DNA of 64,000 nucleotides from Cohnella fermenti (GCF_004801405.1 NZ_SSOB01000002.1:124001-188000); one strand, 5' to 3'. Shown: positions 1 through 9,462, counted from the stretch's first letter. The notes: generated by a model not told the origin, from the sequence alone. Numbers and translations are program-made.

Positions 1-2861
1 CCGTTGTAGCTCTCGACCGTCCATATCGAGGAGGCATCCGGCGACAACGGAGATCCATCCGTCACGGCCGTTCCCGTCATGACGAGCAGCTCGCCGGTCT
101 GTTCGTTCGCGATACGGATAGCGTTCGGCTCTTGCAGAGCCGCAGTCGCGCCGTTCGTGTCGTCCGTCTCGCCGGTCGGCGGAACAGCTTCCTCCGGAGC
201 GGCCTCCAGCTTCCATTGTGCCGCTTCGTTCTCGACGGATCTCAGCTCCACCTGCGCGAAGCCGAGGCCGTCGATCAGATGGACGTATTCATCGCTATGC
301 CCCTCCGACGCATTGCGAAGCAGGTAATAGCCGGAGACGGCAGACGGTTCGAGCTTCCATGCGGCTGTCGCTTCATCCTCCGACACGCTCGTCTCCGCAT
401 AAGCTCGGCCGGTCTCCACCGAGAAGTAGTGCCCGGTCGCCCGATTCACAATGAGAGTCGTCCCGTCCTCCTTGCTCTCGAAGCTCCAATGCGAGGCCGA
501 GTTCGTCTCGTCCGGCGTCCCGTACAGCACGACCTGGCGACCGTTCTCGTACAGGTATTGGCCGGTCTGCCGATTCTGAAGCCGAACGTACCCCTCCGGC
601 AATTCGACCGGCAGCTCCGGCGCCTGTTCGAGCAGCCATTGCGCACTGCCCCAGTTCGCCGGAATATCGCTCGCCTGCGCGAAGCCCTTGTTGTCCTCGT
701 CATGGATCAGGACATCGGTCTTCCAGACGTTGCGCAGCACCTTGGCCGCCGAGCCGTCCACGTCCTCCACCGTCCATTGAACGCTGCCCCATGTCGGGTC
801 GATGTCCAGGCTCTCCAGCGCATCCTCGTAGCTCTCCACGTTCTCGACCGTGACGAAGTGGCCGGTCGCCCGGTTGACGATGACCGTCCCCTGCTCGCCT
901 GGAGTCAGCAGCCAATGGGAAGCGGCGTCCAGTTCGTCCGGCTGACCGTCCTTGACGATGCCGTTCTCTTCGTACAGGTACGAACCGCGATAGCTGTTCT
1001 TCAGCCGAACGTAACTGCCCGTATCCGCCGTGACGTCAAGGAACTCCCACTTCGGACTTCCCCAGTCTCTCGGCACGATTCCGTATTGAAGCGACTTCAG
1101 CTTGTTCTCCACGTTCAAGTACGATTGCGCGCTCTCTTCCGCAGCGCGATCCCCGGCCGAACGAATCAGCTTGAGACCCTGATAGTCGACGACCACCCAA
1201 TTGCCCGAAGTCGAGCCTTCGTCCAGCTCATCCGCCCGGACGGCCGCGCGCGAGCCTTCCACGCCTTCGAGCGTCACATAATGCCCGGTCGCCCGATTCT
1301 GGATGCGCGTCTTGCCCTCGCCCGCGTCGACAAGCTGCCACTGAGCGGCCTGATCCCCCGAAGACGCGTTGCCGTACTTCACGATGCCGTCCTGTTCATA
1401 CAGATAGAGTTGCAGCCAGGAGTTGCGAATCCGGATGTAGGACGGCTCCGGGTTCTCGGACTCCGGCTCCGCGTTCGGGTCCTCCAGCTTCCACTGCGCG
1501 CTGCCCCAGGTGGGCTGCGCCCAGTTGTTCGCATGACCGAAGCCGTCCTGAGCCTGCACGTTGAGCAGAGCGCCTTCGGCTCCCGGAACGGCGAACGTAT
1601 AATAGCCGCTCACCGAGCCGCCCGCGTCGTTCAACGCGGCCGCCATCGTCCAAGCCGCATCGCCGTACGCCGCGCCGCCGACGCTGACCGCCGCGTCTCC
1701 CGGCACCGCCCGGATGTAGCCGCCGGAGTTCAGATTGCGGATCGTCGTGCCCGACGCGCCGTTCTCCACGAGCCATTGCGAGCTCCGCTCCGTCGCCGCC
1801 GGCGTCCCGTAAGCAACGACCCCTCCCTGCTCATACAGGTAGTTGCCCTGCCATTGGTCCTTCAGCCGGATCGGCATCGTGTCGGACGCCGGTTCAAGCC
1901 TCCACTGCGCGCTTCCCCAGCCCGGCTGCGCCCAGTTGTTCCAATGCGCAAGACCGTCCTGGACTTGCACATTCAGCACGAAGGCCGGGTCGGCCTGGGC
2001 GGTCAGCACGACAACGTTAGGGTCCTCCCCCGCTGCCGTCAGCGTCCACTCGGTTACGGCCTCCTCGTCCAGCTCCGTCGCCGGGATCGGAATCGTTTTG
2101 TCATCGGAAGCGATTATATTAGCGACATTAATGAAGTGCCCCGTCGCCCGGTTCTGAAGCCGCTTCTTCCCGTCCCCGGCATCAACGGCGAACCACTGGG
2201 ACGACAAGTCGGTCATGGCCGGTTGCCCGACCTTCACGATGCCGTCCTCTTCGTACAGATAGTCGCCGTGCCACTGATCCGTGATCCGCACCGGAGCCAG
2301 CTCGCTCGCCGGCTCAAGCTGCCACTGGGCGCTGCCCCATGCCGCCTGCGCCCAGTCATTGACATGCCCGTACCCGTCCAGCGTCTGAATATTCAGCACG
2401 CGGTTCGCATAATCCGAGCTGATCACGTTCACATAGCCGGGCTCCGCCTCCTGCACCTTCCAGAGCGCCGTCGACAGCCCGGGCGTAATCGTCGTGCTCT
2501 CAAGCGGAGACGTAATCTTGTCGCTCGGCACAACGCTGGCCATGTTGAGGTAATGGCCCGACGCCCGGTTACGAATCGTCTGCAGGCCGCTGCCCGCCTC
2601 CTCGAACAGCCATTGCGCCGCCGGGTCCTCGACGGCCATGTAGCCGTACGCGACCTTGCCGGAAGCGTCCTCGTACAGATAAACGCCTTGCCATTGATTC
2701 TTGATCCGGACGTAAGCCGCTGCCGATCCTCCGGTCGATCCCCCGGACGAGACGCCTTCGTCGGTTGAATCTCCCGCCGCCGAGACAGACGCGAACGTCC
2801 CCAGCGGAGACAGCAGGACGAGTGCCAATACGCTTGCGATAAGCTTGCGAATCAGAGCCAT
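1..2861 (-). CDS. Secreted protein of tandem beta-trefoil (ricin-like) repeats, C-terminus outside window
   Basis: The frame is open from an ATG at 2861 to the left edge (about 953 residues seen), so the protein is partial. It starts with a Sec-type signal peptide (MALIRKLIASVLALVLLSP, then an Ala-rich cleavage region) and a Gly/Ser linker. The rest is about six units of roughly 150 residues. Each unit repeats a motif like LYEEDGIVKYG, then NRATGHY, and carries three Q-W positions (for example SSQWF, AQWRLEP), which is the three-lobe pattern of ricin-type beta-trefoil (CBM13-like) domains. No catalytic domain is visible in the part seen. The gene lies 29 bp downstream of a GH31 glucosidase and is probably the last gene of that sugar operon, so a glycan-binding role outside the cell is inferred. 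An RBS (GGAAGGG) precedes the ATG. A catalytic domain may follow beyond the window. Confidence 0.8.
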   Translation of the reverse strand, partial: MALIRKLIASVLALVLLSPLGTFASVSAAGDSTDEGVSSGGSTGGSAAAYVRIKNQWQGVYLYEDASGKVAYGYMAVEDPAAQWLFEEAGSGLQTIRNRASGHYLNMASVVPSDKITSPLESTTITPGLSTALWKVQEAEPGYVNVISSDYANRVLNIQTLDGYGHVNDWAQAAWGSAQWQLEPASELAPVRITDQWHGDYLYEEDGIVKVGQPAMTDLSSQWFAVDAGDGKKRLQNRATGHFINVANIIASDDKTIPIPATELDEEAVTEWTLTAAGEDPNVVVLTAQADPAFVLNVQVQDGLAHWNNWAQPGWGSAQWRLEPASDTMPIRLKDQWQGNYLYEQGGVVAYGTPAATERSSQWLVENGASGTTIRNLNSGGYIRAVPGDAAVSVGGAAYGDAAWTMAAALNDAGGSVSGYYTFAVPGAEGALLNVQAQDGFGHANNWAQPTWGSAQWKLEDPNAEPESENPEPSYIRIRNSWLQLYLYEQDGIVKYGNASSGDQAAQWQLVDAGEGKTRIQNRATGHYVTLEGVEGSRAAVRADELDEGSTSGNWVVVDYQGLKLIRSAGDRAAEESAQSYLNVENKLKSLQYGIVPRDWGSPKWEFLDVTADTGSYVRLKNSYRGSYLYEENGIVKDGQPDELDAASHWLLTPGEQGTVIVNRATGHFVTVENVESYEDALESLDIDPTWGSVQWTVEDVDGSAAKVLRNVWKTDVLIHDEDNKGFAQASDIPANWGSAQWLLEQAPELPVELPEGYVRLQNRQTGQYLYENGRQVVLYGTPDETNSASHWSFESKEDGTTLIVNRATGHYFSVETGRAYAETSVSEDEATAAWKLEPSAVSGYYLLRNASEGHSDEYVHLIDGLGFAQVELRSVENEAAQWKLEAAPEEAVPPTGETDDTNGATAALQEPNAIRIANEQTGELLVMTGTAVTDGSPLSPDASSIWTVESYN

Positions 2862-2890
2862 TCGTCTTCTTCCCTTCCTATGGTTAATTA

Positions 2891-5245
2891 TTAATAGGAA
2901 TAACAATTAGCGACCTTCTTGCCGTTAAAAATCACGTCCAGCCTCTCGGCCGCTTCCCCGTGAACGACCAGCTTCCGACCTCCCCAATCCGGAGAATACC
3001 CGTCCCGTTCGACCCGGCTCGCGATCTCCAGTTGTCCCGGAGCCGATCTCCTGACGCTTACGCGCTCCGAATAGCAGGCTCCGGCCTCATATCCGAACGT
3101 CGTGCCGTCATCCTCATACAGCGTAAACTCCGAGCTCTCGCCGATGGCGGGCGGGTACACGTGCAGCTCCAGCTCCTCCACCCGCTCCGAGGCGGACAGC
3201 CGATCCGCAGCTGCCAGCGGCAGCACGGCTCCTTCCCGAACGAACAGCGGAATCGTATCCAGCGGAGCGTCGACTACGACATGCCTCCCGCCCTCGACTC
3301 GCTCCTCCGTCCAATAGTTCACCCAGCCGCCCGCGGGCAGGTAAACCATCCTCCGCCGCGCATGCGGCCTTGCCACCGGAGCGACCAGCACCGACGGTCC
3401 GAGCAGGAACTGGTCGGAGATCGCGTACGTCTCGGCGTCCTTCGGGAACTCGAGGAACAGCGGCCGCACGACCGGCACTCCGCTATCGTTAGCCTCCTTA
3501 AATAACGAGTACAGGTAAGGAAGCCACCGGTAGCGCAGCCGGATGTACTTGCGAGCGACTTCCTCCGTCCCCTCCCCGAAAACCCACGGCTCCTGCCGGA
3601 TCGCCTTCATCTCGCTATGGTTGCGGAAGAACGGCAGGAACGCGCCGAGCTGCGTCCACCTTGCGAGCAGCTCCGGATTCGAGTCGTTCGAGAAGCCGCC
3701 GACATCTGCGCCGCACAGCGGCACGCCCGACAGCCCCAGGTTGAGGCACATCGGCACGCTCATCTCGAGGTGCTCCCAGAAGCTGCGGTTGTCGCCCGTC
3801 CAGACGGCCGCGTGCTTCTGAATGCCCGCATAGCCCGCCCGCGTGAGCACGAACGGGCGGCGTCCCTCCAGCCCCCGCTTCATCCCCGAGTACGTCGCCG
3901 CCGACATGTGATAGCCGTACACATTGTGCAGCTCGCGATGCGTTGCCGGACGCCCGTCGTTCGCGTGCACGACGTCCAGGTCCATCGTCTTCGACTCGTT
4001 GAACACGGAAGGCTCGTTCATGTCGTTCCAGATGCCCTCGATGCCGAGCTCCGTATAGAACGAGTGCAGGTCTCCCCACCATTCGCGCACCTTGCCGTCC
4101 GTGAAGTCCGGGAAGGCGCTTCGCTCCGGCCACACCTGCCCGTAGAACAACTGCCCGTCCAGGTAGCCGCAGAACATGCCCTCCCTCACGCCCTCGCGGA
4201 ACACTTGGTATTCGGGGTCCGCCTTGACGCCCGGATCGACGATCGGCACGACGCGAATCCCCTGCTCTCTCAGCTCTTCGATCAAGCCCCGCGGGTCCGG
4301 GAAGCGGCCCTGGTCGAACGTAAACACCCGATACCCGTACATGTAATGGATATCCAGGTGAACGACGTCGAGCGGAATGCCCTTCTCCTTGAAGGTCGCG
4401 GCCAGCTCGCGAACCTCCGCCTCCGTCTCGTACGAGTACCGGGACTGATGGTAGCCGAGCGCCCAGCGCGGAGGAATCGGAGCGCGTCCCGTGAGCGACG
4501 TATACTGGGCAAGCACGTCCTTCGCCGTCGGTCCCGCCATCACGAAGTAATCGAGCTGGCCGCCCGCCGCCCGGAACGAATGCTCTTCCTCTCCCCGAAG
4601 GTCGAACGCGGAGCGGAACGTGTTGAAGAAGAACAGCCCGTGGGCCGTCCCCTCCCGCAGCGTCAGATAGAACGGGATGGACACGTACAGCTCGTCTGTA
4701 TCCGGGTTGTGGGGAGCGTAGACGTCCGTGTTCCACATGCCGAATCGCTCGCCTCGCTTGTCCAGGAAGCCCGACTTCTCGCCGAAGCCGTAGAAGCGGT
4801 CCGCCTCCCCGGTCTTCTTGACGCAGAGCACCTCGCCCTTCCCGCTGGCCATCATCCCGCGTTCCCCTTCGGAGACGAGCTCCCTACCGGAAGCGTCGAA
4901 GAAGATGAGCCGCAGCGGCGCCTTGCGGATCACGACCTTGAGCTGCGAGGAGCTGAGCCAGATCTCCCGCTCCTTCACCTCCGCGAGAATGCGGCCCGGA
5001 CCCTCCTGCGCCGGCTCCAGCAGGCTCGCGTTAAGCCCAAGGTCCGGTTCGCCGGACGGGTTCCAGACGACGCGCACGATGCGATCCGTACGGAACGAGA
5101 TCAGCACCGTGCCGCCCTCGCATTCCAGCCGATAGACCGAGGACTCCTCGAAGAATCGCTTCAACCCGCCAATATCGCGCCAACTCCCGCCTCCCGTTCC
5201 TCCGCCGACGTATTGATCCGGGTGAATTGCAGAACTATTTTCCAC
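2891..5245 (-). CDS. GH31 alpha-glucosidase/alpha-xylosidase family protein
   Basis: A 784-residue glycoside hydrolase family 31 enzyme with no signal peptide, so probably cytoplasmic. The family hydrolyses terminal alpha-glucosidic or alpha-xylosidic bonds by a retaining mechanism. The nucleophile motif WNDMNEP places the catalytic Asp at residue 408, and CGADVGGF places the acid/base Asp at about 514. The substrate-site motif DIHYMYGY comes earlier, and a C-terminal beta-sandwich follows the barrel. Length is normal for bacterial GH31. It is the fourth gene of an operon, 29 bp after the second permease gene and 29 bp before the beta-trefoil gene. It probably cleaves an oligosaccharide brought in by the neighbouring ABC transporter. 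The exact sugar cannot be read from the sequence; alpha-glucosidase is the default call. Confidence 0.93.
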   Translation of the reverse strand: MENSSAIHPDQYVGGGTGGGSWRDIGGLKRFFEESSVYRLECEGGTVLISFRTDRIVRVVWNPSGEPDLGLNASLLEPAQEGPGRILAEVKEREIWLSSSQLKVVIRKAPLRLIFFDASGRELVSEGERGMMASGKGEVLCVKKTGEADRFYGFGEKSGFLDKRGERFGMWNTDVYAPHNPDTDELYVSIPFYLTLREGTAHGLFFFNTFRSAFDLRGEEEHSFRAAGGQLDYFVMAGPTAKDVLAQYTSLTGRAPIPPRWALGYHQSRYSYETEAEVRELAATFKEKGIPLDVVHLDIHYMYGYRVFTFDQGRFPDPRGLIEELREQGIRVVPIVDPGVKADPEYQVFREGVREGMFCGYLDGQLFYGQVWPERSAFPDFTDGKVREWWGDLHSFYTELGIEGIWNDMNEPSVFNESKTMDLDVVHANDGRPATHRELHNVYGYHMSAATYSGMKRGLEGRRPFVLTRAGYAGIQKHAAVWTGDNRSFWEHLEMSVPMCLNLGLSGVPLCGADVGGFSNDSNPELLARWTQLGAFLPFFRNHSEMKAIRQEPWVFGEGTEEVARKYIRLRYRWLPYLYSLFKEANDSGVPVVRPLFLEFPKDAETYAISDQFLLGPSVLVAPVARPHARRRMVYLPAGGWVNYWTEERVEGGRHVVVDAPLDTIPLFVREGAVLPLAAADRLSASERVEELELHVYPPAIGESSEFTLYEDDGTTFGYEAGACYSERVSVRRSAPGQLEIASRVERDGYSPDWGGRKLVVHGEAAERLDVIFNGKKVANCYSY

Positions 5246-5274
5246 CGTTAAATAACCTCCTGCCTGATGTCCGA

Positions 5275-6129
5275 TTATCCCTTGGTGCCGCCTTCCGCCA
5301 ATCCGGAGATCAGGTAGCGCTGCAGGAACAGGAATACGGTCGAGATCGGGAGAGCGATCAGAATGGTGCCCGCCGCGAATCTCGTGAAGTTGTTGCCCAT
5401 CTTATCGTTGATGAAGCTGAACAAGCCGAGCGCCACCGTGTACTTCTCCGGAGACCGAAGAATGATGCGCGGGGTCAGGAAGTCCATGAACGGCGCCATG
5501 AAGGTGAACAGCGCCACAACCGCCAGAATCGGCGCGATCAGCGGCAGCAGAATGCGGGTCAGAATGCGCAGGTGCCCGGCCCCGTCCATCTTCGCGGATT
5601 CGTCGAGGTCGCGCGGAATCGTGTCCATGTACCCCTTGACCAGGAAGATGTTCATCGGCAGGCCGCCCACGGTGTAGAAGATGACAAGCCCGGTGAACGT
5701 GTCGAGCAGCCCGACGAGATTAAGAAGCAGATAGATCGCGACCATCCCCATCAGCACGGGAAAAACCTGCATAAGAAGAGTCGCATAAATCGTGTTCTTG
5801 CGGCCGACGAAGTGGTAGCGGGAGAAGACGAACGCGGTCAGCCCGACCATGAATACCGACGCCAGCGCGTTGAACGAGGCGACGATCAGCGTGTTCTTGT
5901 ACCAGAGCTTGTAATCGCTTCGCGGGTCGTTGAACAGCCAATTGTAGTTGTCCGTCGACCAATTGTCCGGAATCAGCTTGGCGCTGAACATGCTCGTCCC
6001 CGGATTAAGCGAGATGCCGACCGCCCACAGCAGCGGGTACAGGATGACGACGAACATGACCAGGACGATCAGGTAGATGCCGGCCACTTCGAGGTTGGAC
6101 TTCCGATTAGACTTTAGGGAGCGCTTCAT
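5275..6129 (-). CDS. Carbohydrate ABC transporter permease, MalG type
   Basis: A 284-residue inner-membrane permease with six predicted membrane segments. The EAA loop that docks the ATPase is visible near residues 180-200 (DLDESAKMDGAGHLRILTRI). The extended periplasmic-side loop after the first helix (LNPGTSMFSAKLIPDNWS) is typical of MalG rather than of generic sugar permeases. It starts 1 bp after the stop of the MalF-type gene, so the two are surely co-translated. With that partner it forms the channel for an oligosaccharide, probably maltodextrin-like, given the GH31 gene directly downstream. No ATPase gene is present in the cluster, which is usual in Firmicutes where a shared MsmX-type ATPase energises several importers. 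Confidence 0.92.
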   Translation of the reverse strand: MKRSLKSNRKSNLEVAGIYLIVLVMFVVILYPLLWAVGISLNPGTSMFSAKLIPDNWSTDNYNWLFNDPRSDYKLWYKNTLIVASFNALASVFMVGLTAFVFSRYHFVGRKNTIYATLLMQVFPVLMGMVAIYLLLNLVGLLDTFTGLVIFYTVGGLPMNIFLVKGYMDTIPRDLDESAKMDGAGHLRILTRILLPLIAPILAVVALFTFMAPFMDFLTPRIILRSPEKYTVALGLFSFINDKMGNNFTRFAAGTILIALPISTVFLFLQRYLISGLAEGGTKG

Positions 6130-6130
6130 G

Positions 6131-7543
6131 CTAGTACATGCCCTCCTCTCGGAACGAACGGGATCTGCGGAACTGGTAGAACGCGAAGAACGCGACGACG
6201 AGCCCCATGATGATAGAGATCGCGGCGGCCATCTTGTAATTGTTCTGGTCGAAGGTCAGGCCGTACACCCAGGAGATCATAATGTCGGTCGCGCCCGAGC
6301 TCTGTCCCGGAACGGGAGGTCCGCCCTTGTTGAAAAGATAGATGATGTTGAAGTTGTTGAAGTTGTACGCATATTGCATGATGAGCAGCGGTGCGGTGGC
6401 GAACAGGACGTGCGGCATCGTGATGTAGCGGAACTTCGCGAGGCGGGTGCCGCCGTCGACGTCCGCCGCCTCGTACCAGTCCTTGGAGATGCTCTGCAGG
6501 ACGCCGGTCACGAGCGTGAACACGTAAGGGAAGCCCAGCCACACCTGCACCAGAATAATCGCGATGCGCGCCCACGTCGGGTCGGTCAGCCACGGCACCG
6601 AGACGTTGAAGACGGACAGGATGTCGCGGTTGATCGTGCCGAACGTGTCGTTGAACATGGCCGCGAAGACGAGCACCGTCATGAACGAGGGCACGGCCCA
6701 CGGCAGGATGAAGACGGTTCGGATGAACCGCTTGAAGCGGACGCGGGAGTCGTTCACGATCATCGCGAGGAAGAACGCGAGCGCGATCTGCAGCGACGTG
6801 GCGACAAGCGTCCAGACGACGGTCCAGGCCATGACGGCGAGCAGGCTGCGCGACCAGATCGATTCGGTGAACAGCGCGATGAAGTTGTCGAAGCCGACCC
6901 AATCGAGCAGGTGCGCGGGCGGCGAGTTGTACAGGTTGTAGTTCGTGAACGCGAGGAGCACCATGAACAGCAGCGGGAAAATCACGATCATCGTCAGCAG
7001 GAGGAACGTCGGAACGACGATGAAATACGGGAAGCCGTGCTCCCAGCTGTCGTGGAACGCCTTGCGGACGGACGGGATGGCGAAGCCTTCCCGGCGCCGG
7101 ACCGCGTCCCGGTGGGCATCCTTGATGTTGAGCCCGTAGGCGATCGCCAGAATGACGATCACGATGGCGGACAGGATGCCCTGAACGAGCAGCGTGCGGG
7201 AGTCGTCGGTCTCCGGGTTGTCCCCCAGCGTAATGAGGCCCCAGATGCCGTTGATCAGAGGCGCCGTCATCGCTATGGCGAAGAGGAGCGCGAGAAGGAG
7301 GAGGATGCTCCCCTTGATCCATCTATGGTTGTAAAACTGGCCGAGACCGGGGACGACGGACAGCCAGGCGGCGGCTCGCGGGTTCGCGGCGGCAGCGGTG
7401 TTGGTGCCGGGGACGATGCCCGGGCTGGCGCTGGTGCCAGGGCGGGCGCTGGTGTCGAGGCTGGCGTGGATACCAGGAGCGATGCCTGGGTTGGCGCTGG
7501 CTTCGTGATCGGCCGCCCGGGCCGAGGGATGTTCGGTTGTCAT
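6131..7543 (-). CDS. Carbohydrate ABC transporter permease, MalF type, with extended N-terminus
   Basis: A 470-residue permease, longer than the six-helix sugar permeases. Residues 1-60 are low-complexity (Pro, Gly, Ala, Ser, Thr; repeated PGI/PGT/ASPG motifs) and presumably cytoplasmic. Two extra N-terminal membrane segments follow (near 72-100 and 118-140), then the six-helix core with the EAA loop DWYEAADVDGGTRLAKFRYI. The extra helices are known from MalF proteins. The ATG at 7543 is preceded by GGAAGGTGG. It lies 91 bp downstream of the binding-protein gene, with a strong hairpin in the gap, and 1 bp before the MalG-type gene. It should pair with MalG to import the sugar captured by the binding lipoprotein. 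The low-complexity head looks like an expanded repeat and may be dispensable. Confidence 0.92.
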   Translation of the reverse strand: MTTEHPSARAADHEASANPGIAPGIHASLDTSARPGTSASPGIVPGTNTAAAANPRAAAWLSVVPGLGQFYNHRWIKGSILLLLALLFAIAMTAPLINGIWGLITLGDNPETDDSRTLLVQGILSAIVIVILAIAYGLNIKDAHRDAVRRREGFAIPSVRKAFHDSWEHGFPYFIVVPTFLLLTMIVIFPLLFMVLLAFTNYNLYNSPPAHLLDWVGFDNFIALFTESIWSRSLLAVMAWTVVWTLVATSLQIALAFFLAMIVNDSRVRFKRFIRTVFILPWAVPSFMTVLVFAAMFNDTFGTINRDILSVFNVSVPWLTDPTWARIAIILVQVWLGFPYVFTLVTGVLQSISKDWYEAADVDGGTRLAKFRYITMPHVLFATAPLLIMQYAYNFNNFNIIYLFNKGGPPVPGQSSGATDIMISWVYGLTFDQNNYKMAAAISIIMGLVVAFFAFYQFRRSRSFREEGMY

Positions 7544-7565
7544 GCGTGTTCCACCTTCCTTAGGC

Positions 7566-7610
7566 AGAAGGAGAAGGGACGGCGATCGGCGATCAGCCCC
7601 TTCTCCTTCT
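7566..7610 (-). promoter_or_regulatory. Intercistronic hairpin between malE- and malF-type genes
   Basis: A perfect 13-bp stem (AGAAGGAGAAGGG at 7566-7578 pairing with 7598-7610) with a 19-nt loop lies between the binding-protein stop and the permease RBS. There is no run of T after it on the minus strand. In many sugar ABC operons such a hairpin protects the upstream malE-type mRNA from decay, or partly terminates, so that binding protein is made in excess over permease. That role is inferred here. Confidence 0.65.
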
Positions 7611-7634
7611 TCTTGCCGATTAGCTTCTTGCTGT

Positions 7635-9026
7635 TCAGTTCGCGCCCGCCATCTTCATCTTGTCCTGCACTTGCTTGACCGCGTCGTCGAGCGACGCCTG
7701 AACGTCCTGCTTGTCGACGATGAACTTGAGCGCGTTCGCCATCGGGTCCCACACATGATCGAGCTCCGGCACGGTCGGGAACGGAATGCCGTATTGGATC
7801 TGCTGCGAGAAGCCGGCGACGATCGGATCGTCCGTCAGAACCGGGTTGTTGAGCACGTTCTTGACCGGAGGCGTCTCGCCCGTCTGCTTGAAGTATTCGA
7901 GCGAGTTCTCTTCGTTCGTGAGGAACGCCGCGAAGTCGGCCGCCCATTCGGGGCTCTTCGAGAACTTGGAGAGCATCCAGCCCTTGACGCCGATGAACGA
8001 GGTCGGGTGGTTGCCGTTATCGAGCGTCGGCAGCGGAGCGACCGCGAGGTCGTCGCCAAGCTGGTTCATATAGTCCTGCACCGCCCACGGTCCGTTAATG
8101 ACCGCGCCAACCTGTCCTGCGGTGAACAATCCGCCGACGATATCGCCGTTCACGTCCTTCGGAATGTAGCCCTTCTCGACCCAGCTCTGGATCAGCTTGC
8201 CGCCGGCGACCGCGCCTTCCTTGTTCAGGCCGATGTCGTTCACGTCGAACTTGCCGTCGTTGTCCTTGAAGATGTAGCCGCCGTTGCCGCCCATCAGCGA
8301 CCAGGCGTAGTAGAAGTTCGTCGCTTCGAACAGGAAGCCGTACTTCTGCTTCTTCGCGTCCGTTTGCTCTTGCATGATCTTCTCCAGATCGGCGATGGTG
8401 GCGGGCGCTTGCGGAACGAGCTTCTTGTTATAGAAGAGCGCGTACGTCTCCGTGACGGCCGGGAGGCCGTACAGCGTGCCGTCCTGGCTCAATGCGGCCA
8501 GCGCTTCCGGCGTGTAGGACGAGAGCACGTCCTCAGTCGCGTTCAGCGGCTGGACGAGCCCCTTCACGACGAGAGCGCCGATGCCCGGCTGGTAGAACAG
8601 GTCCGGCCCCTTGCCCGCCGGGCCGTCGAGCGACAGCGTGTCCGGCTGATCGTTCATCGGCACCGGGCGGATGTTGATCTTGATGCCCGTCTTCTCGGTG
8701 TACTTGTCGGCGAAGCCCTTGATGACGTCGAGCTTATCCGCGTTGTCGTCCGGCCAGATCGTCAGCTCGGCCGGCTTCTCCGGCATGTTGGCCTCGGCGG
8801 ACGGGCTTGCCGCAGCGGATTCGCTCGCGCTCGGGCTTGCCGCCGGAGACTCGCTGGCCGGCGAGCTGGAGGACGGAGCGGCCGCCCCGTTGTTGCCGTT
8901 GTCGCTGCTTCCGCAAGCCGTCAGCACCAGCGAACCGGCGAGCACGACTCCGAGCGGGAGCGCGATTTTCTTGCTCATTTTGCTCATCGTGCTCGTCTTG
9001 CTCATGGACTTGATCTCGATAGACAT
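7635..9026 (-). CDS. Extracellular sugar-binding lipoprotein, maltose/maltodextrin type
   Basis: A 463-residue solute-binding protein of ABC family 1. The N-terminus has a lipoprotein signal ending LVLTAC, putting the lipidated Cys at residue 38, followed by a Ser/Ala/Pro/Glu-rich tether. The mature domain carries family features such as NGPWAVQDY and AGQVGAVING, which resemble maltose-binding proteins. The start at 9026 is supported by GAGAGGGG 8 nt upstream; Met 8, 14 and 17 are alternatives. It is the first gene of the operon and is anchored outside the membrane to hand sugar to the MalF/MalG-type channel. A promoter-like TATGAT lies about 50 bp upstream, but no good -35 was found. No regulator gene sits beside the operon. 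Confidence 0.93.
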   Translation of the reverse strand: MSIEIKSMSKTSTMSKMSKKIALPLGVVLAGSLVLTACGSSDNGNNGAAAPSSSSPASESPAASPSASESAAASPSAEANMPEKPAELTIWPDDNADKLDVIKGFADKYTEKTGIKINIRPVPMNDQPDTLSLDGPAGKGPDLFYQPGIGALVVKGLVQPLNATEDVLSSYTPEALAALSQDGTLYGLPAVTETYALFYNKKLVPQAPATIADLEKIMQEQTDAKKQKYGFLFEATNFYYAWSLMGGNGGYIFKDNDGKFDVNDIGLNKEGAVAGGKLIQSWVEKGYIPKDVNGDIVGGLFTAGQVGAVINGPWAVQDYMNQLGDDLAVAPLPTLDNGNHPTSFIGVKGWMLSKFSKSPEWAADFAAFLTNEENSLEYFKQTGETPPVKNVLNNPVLTDDPIVAGFSQQIQYGIPFPTVPELDHVWDPMANALKFIVDKQDVQASLDDAVKQVQDKMKMAGAN

Positions 9027-9153
9027 TAGGAATACCCCTCTCTAGTGATGGATCGGATGGTGAACTTCTTGATCTCATCATAAGAAATCCGGGGCGGGAG
9101 CCACTACCACTCTGATGACCGGTAAGGACACGATTGTGACATGGGGGATCGGC

Positions 9154-9462
9154 ATGGGGCGATTCAAGGATATTGAGCGCATTCCCGGTAAACACGTCGA
9201 GCTGCCCGGAGATACGGAATTTACTTATCCGAATGGCAAGATAGTTACGATCCAGGAGGCGGCCGATGAATTCGAGGAGGGAATGCGCCTGGCCCGAGGA
9301 GAAGAATTGGCAGAGCCGGAGGATCTCTTCCTTAGAATCGCATCGCACAATACAAGGACGGGGGAGATTGGGACACCATCCTCCAATTCGATCCGGTACA
9401 TCTTCATTATAAAGATGGGCCAATGGACGGTGACGGGCAGTTCGATCACCCGTTTTATGTGA
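9154..9462 (+). CDS. Possible small hypothetical protein
   Basis: A 102-residue frame starting at ATG 9154, with GGGGGA 6 nt upstream; an in-frame ATG at 9115 is an alternative. The first 70 residues look protein-like and acidic (EFEEGMRLARGEELAEPEDLF). The last 30 run into a block of palindromic repeats and look less natural. No family is recognised. It is divergent from the sugar operon. It could be a real orphan, a decayed gene, or chance coding potential in GC-rich DNA. An opposing frame on the minus strand overlaps it and has no better support. Confidence 0.3.
   Translation: MGRFKDIERIPGKHVELPGDTEFTYPNGKIVTIQEAADEFEEGMRLARGEELAEPEDLFLRIASHNTRTGEIGTPSSNSIRYIFIIKMGQWTVTGSSITRFM

Noticed and set aside
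132..2768. Long plus-strand open frame antisense to the beta-trefoil gene (also 25578-28553 and 30406-33444 antisense to the polysaccharide operon)
   Set aside because: Very Arg/Leu-rich, low-diversity translations without RBS or family motifs. They arise because codon bias in GC-rich genes removes stops on the other strand.
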